Shown here: positions 19,441-27,338 of the stretch, piece by piece
Numbering within the stretch: the first letter of the stretch is position 1
Layout of the letters: every line of letters begins with the position of its first letter
Origin: an uncultured SAR116 cluster alpha proteobacterium
GTDB taxonomy: Bacteria > Pseudomonadota > Alphaproteobacteria > Puniceispirillales > Puniceispirillaceae
NCBI GenBank assembly: GCA_902518965.1
Contig: CABYIQ010000001.1
Span: 62,001-126,000 of the forward strand
Reading direction: 5' to 3'
DNA length: 64,000 nucleotides
The notes under the pieces: generated by a model
The model's database searches: none
What the model was told of the DNA's origin: nothing
What the model saw: only the letters and a program-made list of their open reading frames with translations
Translations under genes and position numbers: made by a program

Positions 19441-20955
19441 TCAATGGTCTGCAAGAACTGATTTCAGTAGACTTACATCATCTGACAACTCCGTATCAGA
19501 GACCATCAATTCTTCCACCTTCCTTACTGCATGCATAATAGTTGTATGGTCACGATTACCAAAGCGTCTACCAATTTCCGGATAGGACAAAGAGGTAAGG
19601 TTTTTAGCCAGATACATGGCAATCTGACGCGGTCGGGCAATCTGGCGCGAACGCCGCGCTGAAAACATATCAGCAGCTCGAATGTGAAAGTGGTTGGCAA
19701 CCTGTTTCTGAATCTCGTCAACTGTGATGCGTCTGCTGCTGGCTCGCAGCAAATCTGCCAGCAACTCACGAGATGTTTCAACCGTTATCTGGCGCCCCAC
19801 AAGAGTTGCATGCGCTACAATACGGTTAAATGCTCCCTCTATTTCGCGAATATTGGACGTAATTTTACGGGCAAGAAAATCAAGTACCTTATCTGAAACA
19901 TCAACACCTGACTTATCACGGCGCGCCTGAAGAATACCAAGGCGCAATTCATAGTCAGAGGGATGAATATCAGCCACCATTCCCCAGCCCAAACGTGACC
20001 GCAGCCTTTCTTCCATACCTGATAAATCCGTCGGTGATTTATCTGCGGAAAGCACAACTTGACGGCCATCTTCAACAAGCGCATTAAAGGTATGAAAAAA
20101 TTCTTCCTGTGTCGAATCCTTGCCAGAAATAAACTGAACATCATCAATCATCAAAACATCAACTGACCGGAACTGTTCTTTAAATGACATCATGTCCCGA
20201 TAACGCAGCGCCCGGATAAAGCGATACATGAATTTTTCAGCAGACAAATACATCACTTTGCGATGCGGCTGCCTAAAACTGATTTCCCAAGCAATCGCAT
20301 GCATAAGGTGGGTCTTTCCCAACCCCACACCACCGTAAAGAAATAGCGGATTATAGGTTGCCTCGGCGCTCTCTGCAACCCGCTTGGCAATCGCAAAGGC
20401 AAGTTGGTTCGGAGAACCAACAACAAAATTCTCAAAGGTCAGCCGAGTGTCCAGCCCCTCAACGTGACCTGATGATGCAGAAGTCTTCACTGCATCTGAG
20501 TTGATAGATAGACGCGGCGGATAGGACGAGGCAGACGTTAGGGTATCTGGTGTTGACTGCAATGTTGGCGATACTCGTTCTTCATCTTTCAACACAACAT
20601 CAATAGCCTGAACTTGACCGAACTCGATTTTGGCCAACAACCTAAGTTTCTCAGAGTAATTTGCTAAAACACGGTTACGTAAAAAAGCTGATTCAGCCCT
20701 TAAGGTTAAGACGCCGTCATCAATAGATTGTATCACAAGGGGCTTGATCCAGGCTTTCCACTTCGCTTCACCTAGATCTGCTTTTAGTTTGTGCGACAAA
20801 CGCTGCCAGGACAAATGCATGTCTGCAATTGATTCTTTGGCATTTTGTCCAGGATAAATAGCAACAGGAGGCCTATTGTTTTCAGATTGCTTTAACCCGT
20901 AACGTGCCTGTTTGTGTGCGGTAGTGTCTTCATGTTTTTTTGTGTAGTCAGACAT
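19441..20955 (-). CDS. dnaA: Chromosomal replication initiator DnaA
   Basis: A 504-residue initiator. The N-terminal domain I (LSHKLKADLGEAKWKAWIKPL, about residues 50-75) is followed by a variable linker. The AAA+ domain has Walker A GGVGLGKTHLMHA and Walker B VLMIDDVQF. The C-terminal DNA-binding domain IV ends with the signature GNRDHTTIMHAVRKVEEL. An extra 45 or so residues precede domain I. The upstream leader is long and structured (see 20956-21386). Gene order rpsT-dnaA-dnaN-recF-gyrB is the ancestral bacterial arrangement, broken in many alphaproteobacteria. Confidence 0.97.
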   Translation of the reverse strand: MSDYTKKHEDTTAHKQARYGLKQSENNRPPVAIYPGQNAKESIADMHLSWQRLSHKLKADLGEAKWKAWIKPLVIQSIDDGVLTLRAESAFLRNRVLANYSEKLRLLAKIEFGQVQAIDVVLKDEERVSPTLQSTPDTLTSASSYPPRLSINSDAVKTSASSGHVEGLDTRLTFENFVVGSPNQLAFAIAKRVAESAEATYNPLFLYGGVGLGKTHLMHAIAWEISFRQPHRKVMYLSAEKFMYRFIRALRYRDMMSFKEQFRSVDVLMIDDVQFISGKDSTQEEFFHTFNALVEDGRQVVLSADKSPTDLSGMEERLRSRLGWGMVADIHPSDYELRLGILQARRDKSGVDVSDKVLDFLARKITSNIREIEGAFNRIVAHATLVGRQITVETSRELLADLLRASSRRITVDEIQKQVANHFHIRAADMFSARRSRQIARPRQIAMYLAKNLTSLSYPEIGRRFGNRDHTTIMHAVRKVEELMVSDTELSDDVSLLKSVLADH

Positions 20956-21386
20956 TAGTTTAGTGGTCCCGGATCACTGCGGCAGGCAAGTTGTTCTCTA
21001 TTTTTTTCGGAAAAAGACTTTGCTGGGCATTTAATCCATCAGCCCACCGAAAAATCAGTCTAAAATCCATAACGTTGATCGTACCCTTATTTGGGTTGAT
21101 GAGGCAAGCCGTACGCAGTCGGATTCACACAAATATATTTTCAGAATCAGCAGTTTTTTAACTTGACAAAAACAGGCCTAAAAACCGGAAGCTAGCCAAA
21201 AAAATCAAATTTTTTTATTAAATAAAATAGCTTAGCTTGTGCGAATCAAAGTTAACCCTAAAGAAAAGTCGCTAACTGATGATTAAATGGTGAGGTGCGA
21301 GTTGGGAGACAGGAAATTATCTGAAAAGGATGCACAATTGCGCACTTTTACGACGACTAATATGACTTGCTGTTCGCAGCCTGTCT
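20956..21386 (-). other. dnaA upstream region: AT-rich tract, three GANTC sites, no clear DnaA boxes
   Basis: A 431-bp gap between rpsT and dnaA. It holds an AT-rich stretch around 21205-21232, three GANTC motifs (21122-21126, 21144-21148, 21243-21247), which are CcrM methylation sites in many alphaproteobacteria, and a large inverted repeat at 21003-21054. I found no convincing TTATCCACA-type DnaA boxes, so an origin call is not supported. I see no coding sequence. Confidence 0.5.
21003..21054 (-). repeat. Nested inverted repeat in the dnaA leader
   Basis: Outer arms TTTTTCGG (21003-21010) and CCGAAAAA (21047-21054) are perfectly complementary. Inside them TGGGC (21024-21028) pairs with GCCCA (21042-21046). 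The inner and outer stems are contiguous on the 21042-21054 side and separated by 13 nt on the other. The structure lies 48-99 bp upstream of the dnaA start codon and would fold in the 5' leader if transcription starts upstream. Confidence 0.6.
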
Positions 21387-21653
21387 TTAAGCTCCGACGG
21401 CTTTTACCTTGGCAGACAAACGCGACATTTTACGTGAAGCTGTATTTTTGTGAAACACGCCTTTTGAAACGCCGCGCATCAGCTCCGGCTGCGCCGCCTT
21501 CAATGCTGTCTGTGCGGCTCCCTTATCGCCCGAAGCAATGGCCGCTTCTACACGCTTCAAAAAAGTGCGGATACGACTGAGCCGACTTTTGTTGATTTCA
21601 GCGCGATTCGCATTGCGGCGGATCCGTTTTTTTGCGGATTTATGGTTTGCCAT
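21387..21653 (-). CDS. rpsT: 30S ribosomal protein S20
   Basis: An 88-residue basic protein that binds 16S rRNA early in 30S assembly. The start [21 protein letters not shown] is the S20 signature, and the rest forms the long helical hairpin ([39 protein letters not shown]). rpsT next to dnaA is a common alphaproteobacterial arrangement. A well-spaced promoter with a palindrome in its spacer lies just upstream. Confidence 0.97.
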   Translation of the reverse strand: MANHKSAKKRIRRNANRAEINKSRLSRIRTFLKRVEAAIASGDKGAAQTALKAAQPELMRGVSKGVFHKNTASRKMSRLSAKVKAVGA

Positions 21654-21691
21654 AAGATAAATGTTCCCAAGTTGGCCTGTCTTAAAACGGG

Positions 21692-21721
21692 CTTATACGC
21701 TGAATTCAGCAATCACGTCAA
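21692..21721 (-). promoter_or_regulatory. Putative rpsT promoter with a palindromic spacer
   Basis: On the minus strand TTGACG (plus 21716-21721) and TATAAG (plus 21692-21697) are separated by 18 bp. The spacer contains a perfect 12-bp palindrome GCTGAATTCAGC at 21699-21710, a plausible operator. The predicted start of transcription is about 30 nt upstream of the rpsT ATG. Confidence 0.5.
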
Positions 21722-21737
21722 GTATTTTTGGTTGTTT

Positions 21738-22163
21738 TCAGCGAATTTCAAGCTGATTCGCAGACTTTGGAATAATTGTCAGCCGCCACAAGAGCTTGCC
21801 CCCAACATTTATCTTTTCCAGTCTCAGCAATTCATCACCTTTGACAAACTGATCGTCCCGTTTTGTCCATCCTATGGCAGTAAGCGTATTGCGGTAAGAA
21901 ACCTGAATATCTTCATCTGCGGCTTGTGTTTGTAAATGCAGAACCAGGATGCGCCCAGAGGGCGAATCAAACGCAAAGCTCAACTGTGTATCAACGGTTA
22001 CACTATTAATCAAAGGCACATCACTGAACCAGGCGGTTCGCTCGGAGGCATACAGAATTGAGAGGGGCGCGAGACAGCCCGCCAGAACCGTGCCCAGAAC
22101 AGCTATTCTGACGAGCTGCCGGGCAGAAGGAAAGATCGACAATACAAAACAGATGAAAGACAT
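21738..22163 (-). CDS. Small exported or lipoprotein-like protein of unknown function
   Basis: A 141-residue protein I do not recognise. Residues about 15-40 are a hydrophobic signal (VRIAVLGTVLAGCLAPLSIL). LAGC fits a lipobox with Cys 30, but the hydrophobic stretch continues past it to a possible signal peptidase I site at YASE, so lipoprotein status is unsure. The remaining about 100 residues look like a small beta-rich periplasmic domain. It starts 15 bp after the mutM stop and ends 84 bp before rpsT, so it is probably cotranscribed with mutM. In many relatives an enoyl-CoA hydratase gene sits here instead. Confidence 0.65.
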   Translation of the reverse strand: MSFICFVLSIFPSARQLVRIAVLGTVLAGCLAPLSILYASERTAWFSDVPLINSVTVDTQLSFAFDSPSGRILVLHLQTQAADEDIQVSYRNTLTAIGWTKRDDQFVKGDELLRLEKINVGGKLLWRLTIIPKSANQLEIR

Positions 22164-22178
22164 AGGACAAGAGTATGC

Positions 22179-23000
22179 TTAACGCTGGCAAGAAGAGCAA
22201 TAAAAACTGGATCGTCCAGATTGAATGATTTGTTTTATCCCCTGCCCGCAATCCACACAAGGCTGACCAGCCTGACCATAGACACGCAAATCCTGCACAA
22301 AATATCCAATTTCGCCGCCGGGTTGTATGTGATTACGCAGGCTTGTGCCACCAGCGTTGATCGCCTCACGAAGCACAACCTTGATTGCCTCTGTAAGCCT
22401 GTGCGCTCGCTGCCCTGCAATTGTTCCGGCTGTCCGGCGCGGGGATATTCCTGCTCTGAATAATGCCTCACTGACATAAATATTCCCAAGCCCGGCAATC
22501 AACCGCTGATCAAGAAGGGCAGATTTGATTGGTGTTTTCCGACCTTTCATTAACGATGCCAGCACTGAGGCTGTAAATGCATCTGACAGAGGTTCGACCC
22601 CGAGACCAGATAAGAGCGGATGTGTTGATGTGGCAGTAGAAGCGAACAAGTCAAGATGTCCGAATCGCCGCGGATCAGAAAACACAACCCATTGGCCGGA
22701 TGTAAATTCAACAGAAAAATGATCATGTTTTGCAAAATTGGGCTTTTGATCATAAAGCCGTATCGCACCTGACATGCCTAAATGAATCAGCAAGGTTTCC
22801 TCATTGCTTAAATCGATCAGGATGTATTTACTGCGGCGGTTTGGCACTGAACAACACTGACCAAGCAAGCGTTTGTCCAAATGTTCAGGCAAAGGCCAGC
22901 GCAAATTATCTCTGGTCAGGCGCACAGATTCGATGGTCTGCCCTGAGATCACCTGTTCAAGGGCCACACGTACTGTTTCAACTTCAGGTAATTCAGGCAA
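22179..23000 (-). CDS. mutM: Formamidopyrimidine-DNA glycosylase (Fpg)
   Basis: A 273-residue base-excision repair glycosylase/AP lyase that removes 8-oxoguanine and formamidopyrimidines. The N-terminal catalytic PELPEVETV begins right after the initiator, which is a TTG codon; processing would expose the nucleophilic Pro. The Lys loop is GMSGAIRL-like, and the H2TH region AGLGNIYVSEALFRAGISP and C-terminal zinc finger CVDCG...FYCSSCQR are complete. TTG is the only start that leaves Pro at position 2. It is divergent from ubiE. Confidence 0.96.
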   Translation of the reverse strand: MPELPEVETVRVALEQVISGQTIESVRLTRDNLRWPLPEHLDKRLLGQCCSVPNRRSKYILIDLSNEETLLIHLGMSGAIRLYDQKPNFAKHDHFSVEFTSGQWVVFSDPRRFGHLDLFASTATSTHPLLSGLGVEPLSDAFTASVLASLMKGRKTPIKSALLDQRLIAGLGNIYVSEALFRAGISPRRTAGTIAGQRAHRLTEAIKVVLREAINAGGTSLRNHIQPGGEIGYFVQDLRVYGQAGQPCVDCGQGIKQIIQSGRSSFYCSSCQR

Positions 23001-23016
23001 GCTACTGATTTCCCTT

Positions 23017-23045
23017 TTGACAAAGCTATATTATATTGGATGTAA
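23017..23045. promoter_or_regulatory. Divergent promoter region for ubiE and mutM
   Basis: On the plus strand a consensus TTGACA (23017-23022) is followed after 17 bp by ATGTAA (23040-23045), a candidate ubiE promoter. On the minus strand a consensus -10 TATAAT (plus 23030-23035) lies in the same interval, facing mutM, without a good -35. The two elements overlap, so divergent transcription may compete. Confidence 0.4.
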
Positions 23046-23138
23046 GATTGGCAGCGGCAGTTTAAAAATCAAGATGCCCGCTGCTAGCGTGAACATATCT
23101 AAGCTATGGCAAACATTTCTAGAGCACAGAGACTTTTC

Positions 23139-23894
23139 ATGACAAAACAGACAAAAACTAAATGGATAGATTTTGGTTTTGAAACCGTTCCTGTTAACGA
23201 GAAGCAGTCTCGTGTTGCCGAGGTATTTTCATCTGTCGCTTCGTCTTATGATATTATGAATGATCTGATGAGCGGCGGCGTCCACCGGCTTTGGAAAGAT
23301 GCCTTAATGGACTGGCTAGCCCCTTGTAAGGGACAGGTTCTAATTGACCTAGCAGGCGGCACAGGTGACATTGCGCTCAGATTTCTGAAACGCGGCGGCA
23401 GTCATGTGCATATCGTTGATATCAATCCAGATATGATCAGCGCAGGCAAAAAGCGGCGCGATATAAAGGCTTATTCAAACCAGCTTGACTGGACTGTTGC
23501 CAGTGCAGAAGATATTCCATTGCAGACGGGGACAGCTGAACGGGTAACCATTTCCTTTGGCCTGCGCAATGTGACCAACCGTGATATGGCCTTGCGTGAA
23601 GCATTTCGTGTCTTGAAACCGGGTGGCCGTTTCTGCTGCCTTGAATTTTCAACTGTTCAGAATGCCACATTTTCTAAATTATATGACCTCTGGTCATTCA
23701 ACGCCCTGCCACAGCTGGGCCGGATGGTTGCGGATGACGAAGCCGCCTACCGTTATCTTGCCGAATCAATCCGGACATTCCCTGCACAGCATGACCTTGC
23801 CAGAATGATGTCGGAGGCCGGTTTTGCCCAAGTTCGCTTTCGGAATTTGTCAAATGGCATCGCGGCCATTCACTCTGGTTGGAAACTTGACTGA
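23139..23894 (+). CDS. ubiE: Demethylmenaquinol/2-methoxy-6-polyprenylbenzoquinol methyltransferase
   Basis: About 251 residues, a SAM-dependent C-methyltransferase of ubiquinone synthesis. The UbiE family signature begins at FGFETVPVNEKQSRVAEVFSSVASSYDIMNDLMS. The SAM motif is DLAGGTGDIALRFL, and RNVTNRDMALREAFRVLKPGGR is the second UbiE signature. I start at the ATG at 23139 (GAGA upstream); an ATG at 23106 would add 11 residues. Its TGA overlaps the ubiB ATG. Confidence 0.95.
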   Translation: MTKQTKTKWIDFGFETVPVNEKQSRVAEVFSSVASSYDIMNDLMSGGVHRLWKDALMDWLAPCKGQVLIDLAGGTGDIALRFLKRGGSHVHIVDINPDMISAGKKRRDIKAYSNQLDWTVASAEDIPLQTGTAERVTISFGLRNVTNRDMALREAFRVLKPGGRFCCLEFSTVQNATFSKLYDLWSFNALPQLGRMVADDEAAYRYLAESIRTFPAQHDLARMMSEAGFAQVRFRNLSNGIAAIHSGWKLD

Positions 23895-25390
23895 TGGCCA
23901 TAATTTTAGTCATTTGGCGGCTTCCGCGGATGAGCTTCATTCTGGGTAGAGCCGGTGTGCTAGGCCATTTATCCAAACTTGATTTGTGGCCTGCATGGCT
24001 GGCCAATCTGTTTAAATTGATCAATTTTTTGATTGTCTCACGCAGTGCCCGCAAAGATGCAGGTCAGGCGCTTTGTGAGGCGCTGCAGGCTCTTGGGCCA
24101 GGTTTCATTAAATTTGGCCAGGCCCTCGCCACAAGAGCTGACCTGATTGGCCCTGAACTGGCCGGCGGGTTAGTACAGCTTCAAGATAAGCTGCCTGCTT
24201 TCAGCGGTAGATTAGCTCGCCAGCTCATACAGGACAGTGCTGGTGAATCAGTTGAGAAGCTTTTCAGCAGCTTTGATGACGTTCCTGTCGCAGCTGCCTC
24301 CATCGCTCAGGTTCATAAGGCACAGCTTCCTGATGGCCGTCTGGTTGCTGTAAAGATTTTGCGGCCTGATATCCACAAACGGATGCGCAGGGATATCCGT
24401 TTTTTTAAGACTATGGCACGGCTAGTTGAAACCCTTGCCCCTGCCTTGCGGCGACTTCGTCTTGTCACCGCTGTTGACCAATTTGAATCAATTTCAGAAA
24501 TTGAACTCGATTTACGGATGGAAGCAGCCGCCGGCGGTAAATTATCAGAGAATCTGGAGGCAGACAGCGGGATTAGGATCCCATTCATTGATCTGGAGCG
24601 CACCAGCAGTTCTGTTCTAGTAACAGAATGGATTGATGGGGTGCGCATTGATGATGCTGATGCGCTGCAAGCAGCTGGACATGATATTGAAGAGATTACA
24701 AAAATTGCCGCAACTAGCTTTTTTAATCAGGTCTTCAGAGATGGTTATTTTCATGCTGATATGCATCCGGGGAATATATTTATAACTGCTGACGGTACGC
24801 TTGTGCCTATTGATTTTGGCATTATGGGTCAACTTGACTTTTCTGACAGGCTGTTTCTAGCTCGATTATTGATGGCTATATTGGAACGCGACTATGACTA
24901 TGTTGCTCGTCTTCATTATGATGCCGGCATGCTTTCTGAAAATGTACCTCTACCTCTATTCGCACAGAGCCTGCGTAGTGTTGTTGAACCTGTGCTTGGC
25001 AAAGCACTTGGAGATATTTCACTGGGCATTGTTTTAGGTCAGATTTTGAAAATATCTTCACATTTTGATATATCTGTTCAGCCACAATTCAACCTTCTGC
25101 AAAAAACAATGATGATGGCAGAAGGGGTGGCCCGCACACTTAACCCAAAGGCAAATATGTGGGGTTTAGCTCGCCCACTGGCGGAAAACTGGATGTCATC
25201 TGAAGTGACCTTTAGAGCGCAAGCCAGACAGGTTGGCCAGAACCTTTTACGTCTGTATCAAGCATTGCCAAAACTGCTCGACAGGCTGGATCAGGCTGAT
25301 CCTGCCCCGCCGCCTCCATCAAAATTGCCATGGCTCATAATTACTGGCCTGCTAGCCCTTGTATTATTTGGTCATTCTGGTCTATTGTAG
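23894..25390 (+). CDS. ubiB: UbiB/ABC1-family atypical kinase for ubiquinone synthesis
   Basis: A 498-residue member of the UbiB/COQ8 family. It has the KxGQ motif GFIKFGQALATRADL, the A-rich loop AAASIAQVHKAQL replacing the P-loop, the catalytic FHADMHPGN and PIDFG metal-binding motif, and a hydrophobic C-terminal segment (LIITGLLALVLFG) as membrane anchor. It supports coenzyme Q synthesis, probably as an ATPase that extracts lipid precursors. Overlap with ubiE (TGATG) indicates translational coupling. Confidence 0.95.
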   Translation: MAIILVIWRLPRMSFILGRAGVLGHLSKLDLWPAWLANLFKLINFLIVSRSARKDAGQALCEALQALGPGFIKFGQALATRADLIGPELAGGLVQLQDKLPAFSGRLARQLIQDSAGESVEKLFSSFDDVPVAAASIAQVHKAQLPDGRLVAVKILRPDIHKRMRRDIRFFKTMARLVETLAPALRRLRLVTAVDQFESISEIELDLRMEAAAGGKLSENLEADSGIRIPFIDLERTSSSVLVTEWIDGVRIDDADALQAAGHDIEEITKIAATSFFNQVFRDGYFHADMHPGNIFITADGTLVPIDFGIMGQLDFSDRLFLARLLMAILERDYDYVARLHYDAGMLSENVPLPLFAQSLRSVVEPVLGKALGDISLGIVLGQILKISSHFDISVQPQFNLLQKTMMMAEGVARTLNPKANMWGLARPLAENWMSSEVTFRAQARQVGQNLLRLYQALPKLLDRLDQADPAPPPPSKLPWLIITGLLALVLFGHSGLL

Positions 25391-25393
25391 AAA

Positions 25394-25424
25394 AATATTG
25401 TGAATTGTTCACAATATTGTGAAT
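25394..25424. promoter_or_regulatory. Palindromic operator upstream of coaBC
   Basis: A 12-bp direct repeat AATATTGTGAAT occurs at 25394-25405 and 25413-25424. Between them lies an inverted TTCACAAT (25408-25415), giving a perfect 16-bp palindrome at 25408-25423 and a second 8-bp inverted pair with a 3-bp spacer (25397-25415). It fills the 48-bp gap between the ubiB stop and the coaBC ATG, 14 bp before the start codon. The coaBC product itself carries an HTH, so it is the first suspect for binding here. Confidence 0.65.
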
Positions 25425-25438
25425 CTTTAGAGTTCGCC

Positions 25439-26881
25439 ATGTCTGATTTTCCAGATATATTCGCACAGATTATCCAAAAACTTGGCGGCCGTGATGCTGT
25501 ACAATCCTTGTTGGGTGTTGGGCCAAGCGCCTTATCCAATTATCTGCGGCGTGCCGAATTGCCGCGCGATAAGATTGCCATCATCAGCAGAGCACTGCAT
25601 GCAAAGGGCTGGTCATTTGAACCCGAAAAATTACAGCTTCACCCCGTCTCCACCCAAACAAAGAGACGGGTGTTGTTGATCATCACCGGAGGTATTGCCG
25701 CTTATAAAGGGCTTGACCTAGCCCGCCGCCTAATGGACAGGGGATTTTCTGTGCGTGGTGTCATGACTGAATCAGCTCAGAATTTTATCACACCACTCAG
25801 CCTCTCAGCATTAACTGGAGATAAAGTCTACACAGACCTGTTTTCACTAACAGATGAAGCCGAAATGGGCCATATCCGCTTAGCCCGCGATACAGATTTG
25901 GTGCTGGTCGCGCCAGCGACAGCTAATTTCATTGCCAAGCTCAGCCATGGTCTAGCAGACTGCCTTGCCTCAACATTGTATCTGGCAACAGATGCGCCTG
26001 TCATGGTGGCCCCAGCTATGAACCCAAATATGTGGCAACATCCTGCAACACAGGATAATCTGACCTGCCTAGAACAGCGCGGTGTGCAGATTATTGCGCC
26101 CGTCAGCGGCGATACGGCCTGCGGCGAGATAGGGATTGGTCGTCTGGCTGAACCAGTTGATATTGCTGACGCAGCAGCTCAGTTTCTGCATAGCAAAAGA
26201 AACTGTCTTGCCGGGCGGCATGTGCTGATCACATCTGGCCCAACACATGAGCCAATTGACCCAGTACGCTATATCTCCAACAGATCTTCCGGAAAGCAGG
26301 GCCATGCACTTGCGGCTGCCTGTGCAGCGCATGGCGCGCGCGTCACATTGGTCAGCGGTCCCGTCAGCTTGCCCTGTCCTGCCAATGTGAATCTGGTCAA
26401 GGTGAATACAGCCAGGGAGATGCATCAGGCTTGCATGAATTCCCTGCCTGCCGATATCGCCATCTGTGCCGCGGCTGTGGCAGACTGGTTTGTTGTAAAC
26501 GCTGCGACACAAAAACGAAAAAGACAGAGCCATGTTCAGCCACAGATTGAGCTTGCCGAAAATCCTGATATTCTGGCCAGCCTGAGCCAAGCTGCCAACA
26601 GGCCTCCACTTGTTATTGGTTTTGCTGCAGAAACAGAACATCTGATTAGCCATGCTAAAAACAAGCTGGCAAAAAAGAACTGTGACTGGATCATTGCCAA
26701 TCATGTTTCTGATGACCCATCATCATCAGTCTTTGGTTCTGACCAGAACAAGGCAAGCCTGCTCAAAGGGTTGGATATTATTGACTGGCCATACCAGTCA
26801 AAACAGGCACTTGCAGAACGGCTGATTGCAGAAATTGACCAGTGGATAAAGGCGCATGATCATTCAACTGAAACAAAGTGA
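25439..26881 (+). CDS. coaBC: CoaBC with an N-terminal HTH domain (PPC decarboxylase / phosphopantothenate-cysteine ligase)
   Basis: A 480-residue bifunctional coenzyme A synthesis enzyme with an unusual front. Residues about 5-60 look like a Cro/YdaS-type helix-turn-helix ([12 protein letters not shown] then [16 protein letters not shown]). CoaBC begins near residue 78 with [19 protein letters not shown]. The CoaC half has [20 protein letters not shown] and the clamp [13 protein letters not shown]; the CoaB half has [18 protein letters not shown] and [10 protein letters not shown]. The FMN-dependent decarboxylase and CTP-dependent ligase functions are well supported, the DNA-binding role is inferred. 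An in-frame GTG at 25670 could start a form without the HTH. It overlaps dut by 26 bp. Confidence 0.93.
   Translation: MSDFPDIFAQIIQKLGGRDAVQSLLGVGPSALSNYLRRAELPRDKIAIISRALHAKGWSFEPEKLQLHPVSTQTKRRVLLIITGGIAAYKGLDLARRLMDRGFSVRGVMTESAQNFITPLSLSALTGDKVYTDLFSLTDEAEMGHIRLARDTDLVLVAPATANFIAKLSHGLADCLASTLYLATDAPVMVAPAMNPNMWQHPATQDNLTCLEQRGVQIIAPVSGDTACGEIGIGRLAEPVDIADAAAQFLHSKRNCLAGRHVLITSGPTHEPIDPVRYISNRSSGKQGHALAAACAAHGARVTLVSGPVSLPCPANVNLVKVNTAREMHQACMNSLPADIAICAAAVADWFVVNAATQKRKRQSHVQPQIELAENPDILASLSQAANRPPLVIGFAAETEHLISHAKNKLAKKNCDWIIANHVSDDPSSSVFGSDQNKASLLKGLDIIDWPYQSKQALAERLIAEIDQWIKAHDHSTETK
25643..25670 (+). repeat. 8-bp inverted repeat in the HTH-CoaBC linker
   Basis: CCCGTCTC (25643-25650) and GAGACGGG (25663-25670) are perfectly complementary across a 12-nt loop. 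The second arm ends on the G of an in-frame GTG (25670-25672), and it contains the purine-rich AAGAGA that could serve that start as a ribosome binding site. It lies in the linker coding region. Confidence 0.6.
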
Positions 26882-27338
26882 AGCGGCAGCTGATCTGCCT
26901 CTGCCTGCTTATCAGACAGAACTATCTGCAGGCGTGGACCTGCAGGCTGCTTTAACTGAGGGGTCCATAGAACTGCTCCCAAAACAGCGGGCAGCGGTGC
27001 CAACAGGCCTGTTTATCGCCATGCCAGAAGGGGTGGAGGCTCAGATAAGGCCCCGTTCCGGCCTAGCTCTGAAAACCGGACTGACTGTTGCCAATGCGCC
27101 TGGCACAATTGATTCTGATTATCGCGGTGAAATAAAAGTACTTCTAATAAATTTAGGGGCAGAGCCGGTTACAATTGACCACGGGATGCGGATTGCCCAG
27201 ATGATTTTCAGCCCCGTTCTGAAAGCAACTTTCCAGCTGACAAACAGACTGGATGACACATCGCGTGGTGATGGAGGATTTGGGTCAACCGGCCTCTATG
27301 ACCGTGCCGAACAACAAGATTCCAGGGAGCCATCATGA
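26856..27338 (+). CDS. dut: dUTP pyrophosphatase
   Basis: A 160-residue trimeric dUTPase that keeps uracil out of DNA and makes dUMP. Motif 1 is AGVDLQAAL, motif 2 [10 protein letters not shown], motif 3 [13 protein letters not shown], motif 4 RIAQMIF and the P-loop-like motif 5 [10 protein letters not shown]. All five motifs are intact. The start overlaps the coaBC 3' end by 26 bp and has AAAGG in front of it. Its stop overlaps the moeB start. Confidence 0.96.
   Translation: MIIQLKQSEAAADLPLPAYQTELSAGVDLQAALTEGSIELLPKQRAAVPTGLFIAMPEGVEAQIRPRSGLALKTGLTVANAPGTIDSDYRGEIKVLLINLGAEPVTIDHGMRIAQMIFSPVLKATFQLTNRLDDTSRGDGGFGSTGLYDRAEQQDSREPS

Noticed and set aside
20956-21386. Possible oriC next to dnaA
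   Set aside because: There is an AT-rich tract but no cluster of TTATCCACA-like DnaA boxes, and I could not compute GC skew. Many alphaproteobacteria have oriC away from dnaA.
26069-26704. 211-codon frame on the minus strand
   Set aside because: It lies wholly antisense to coaBC, whose motifs are intact. The Cys- and His-rich composition is typical of a shadow frame.
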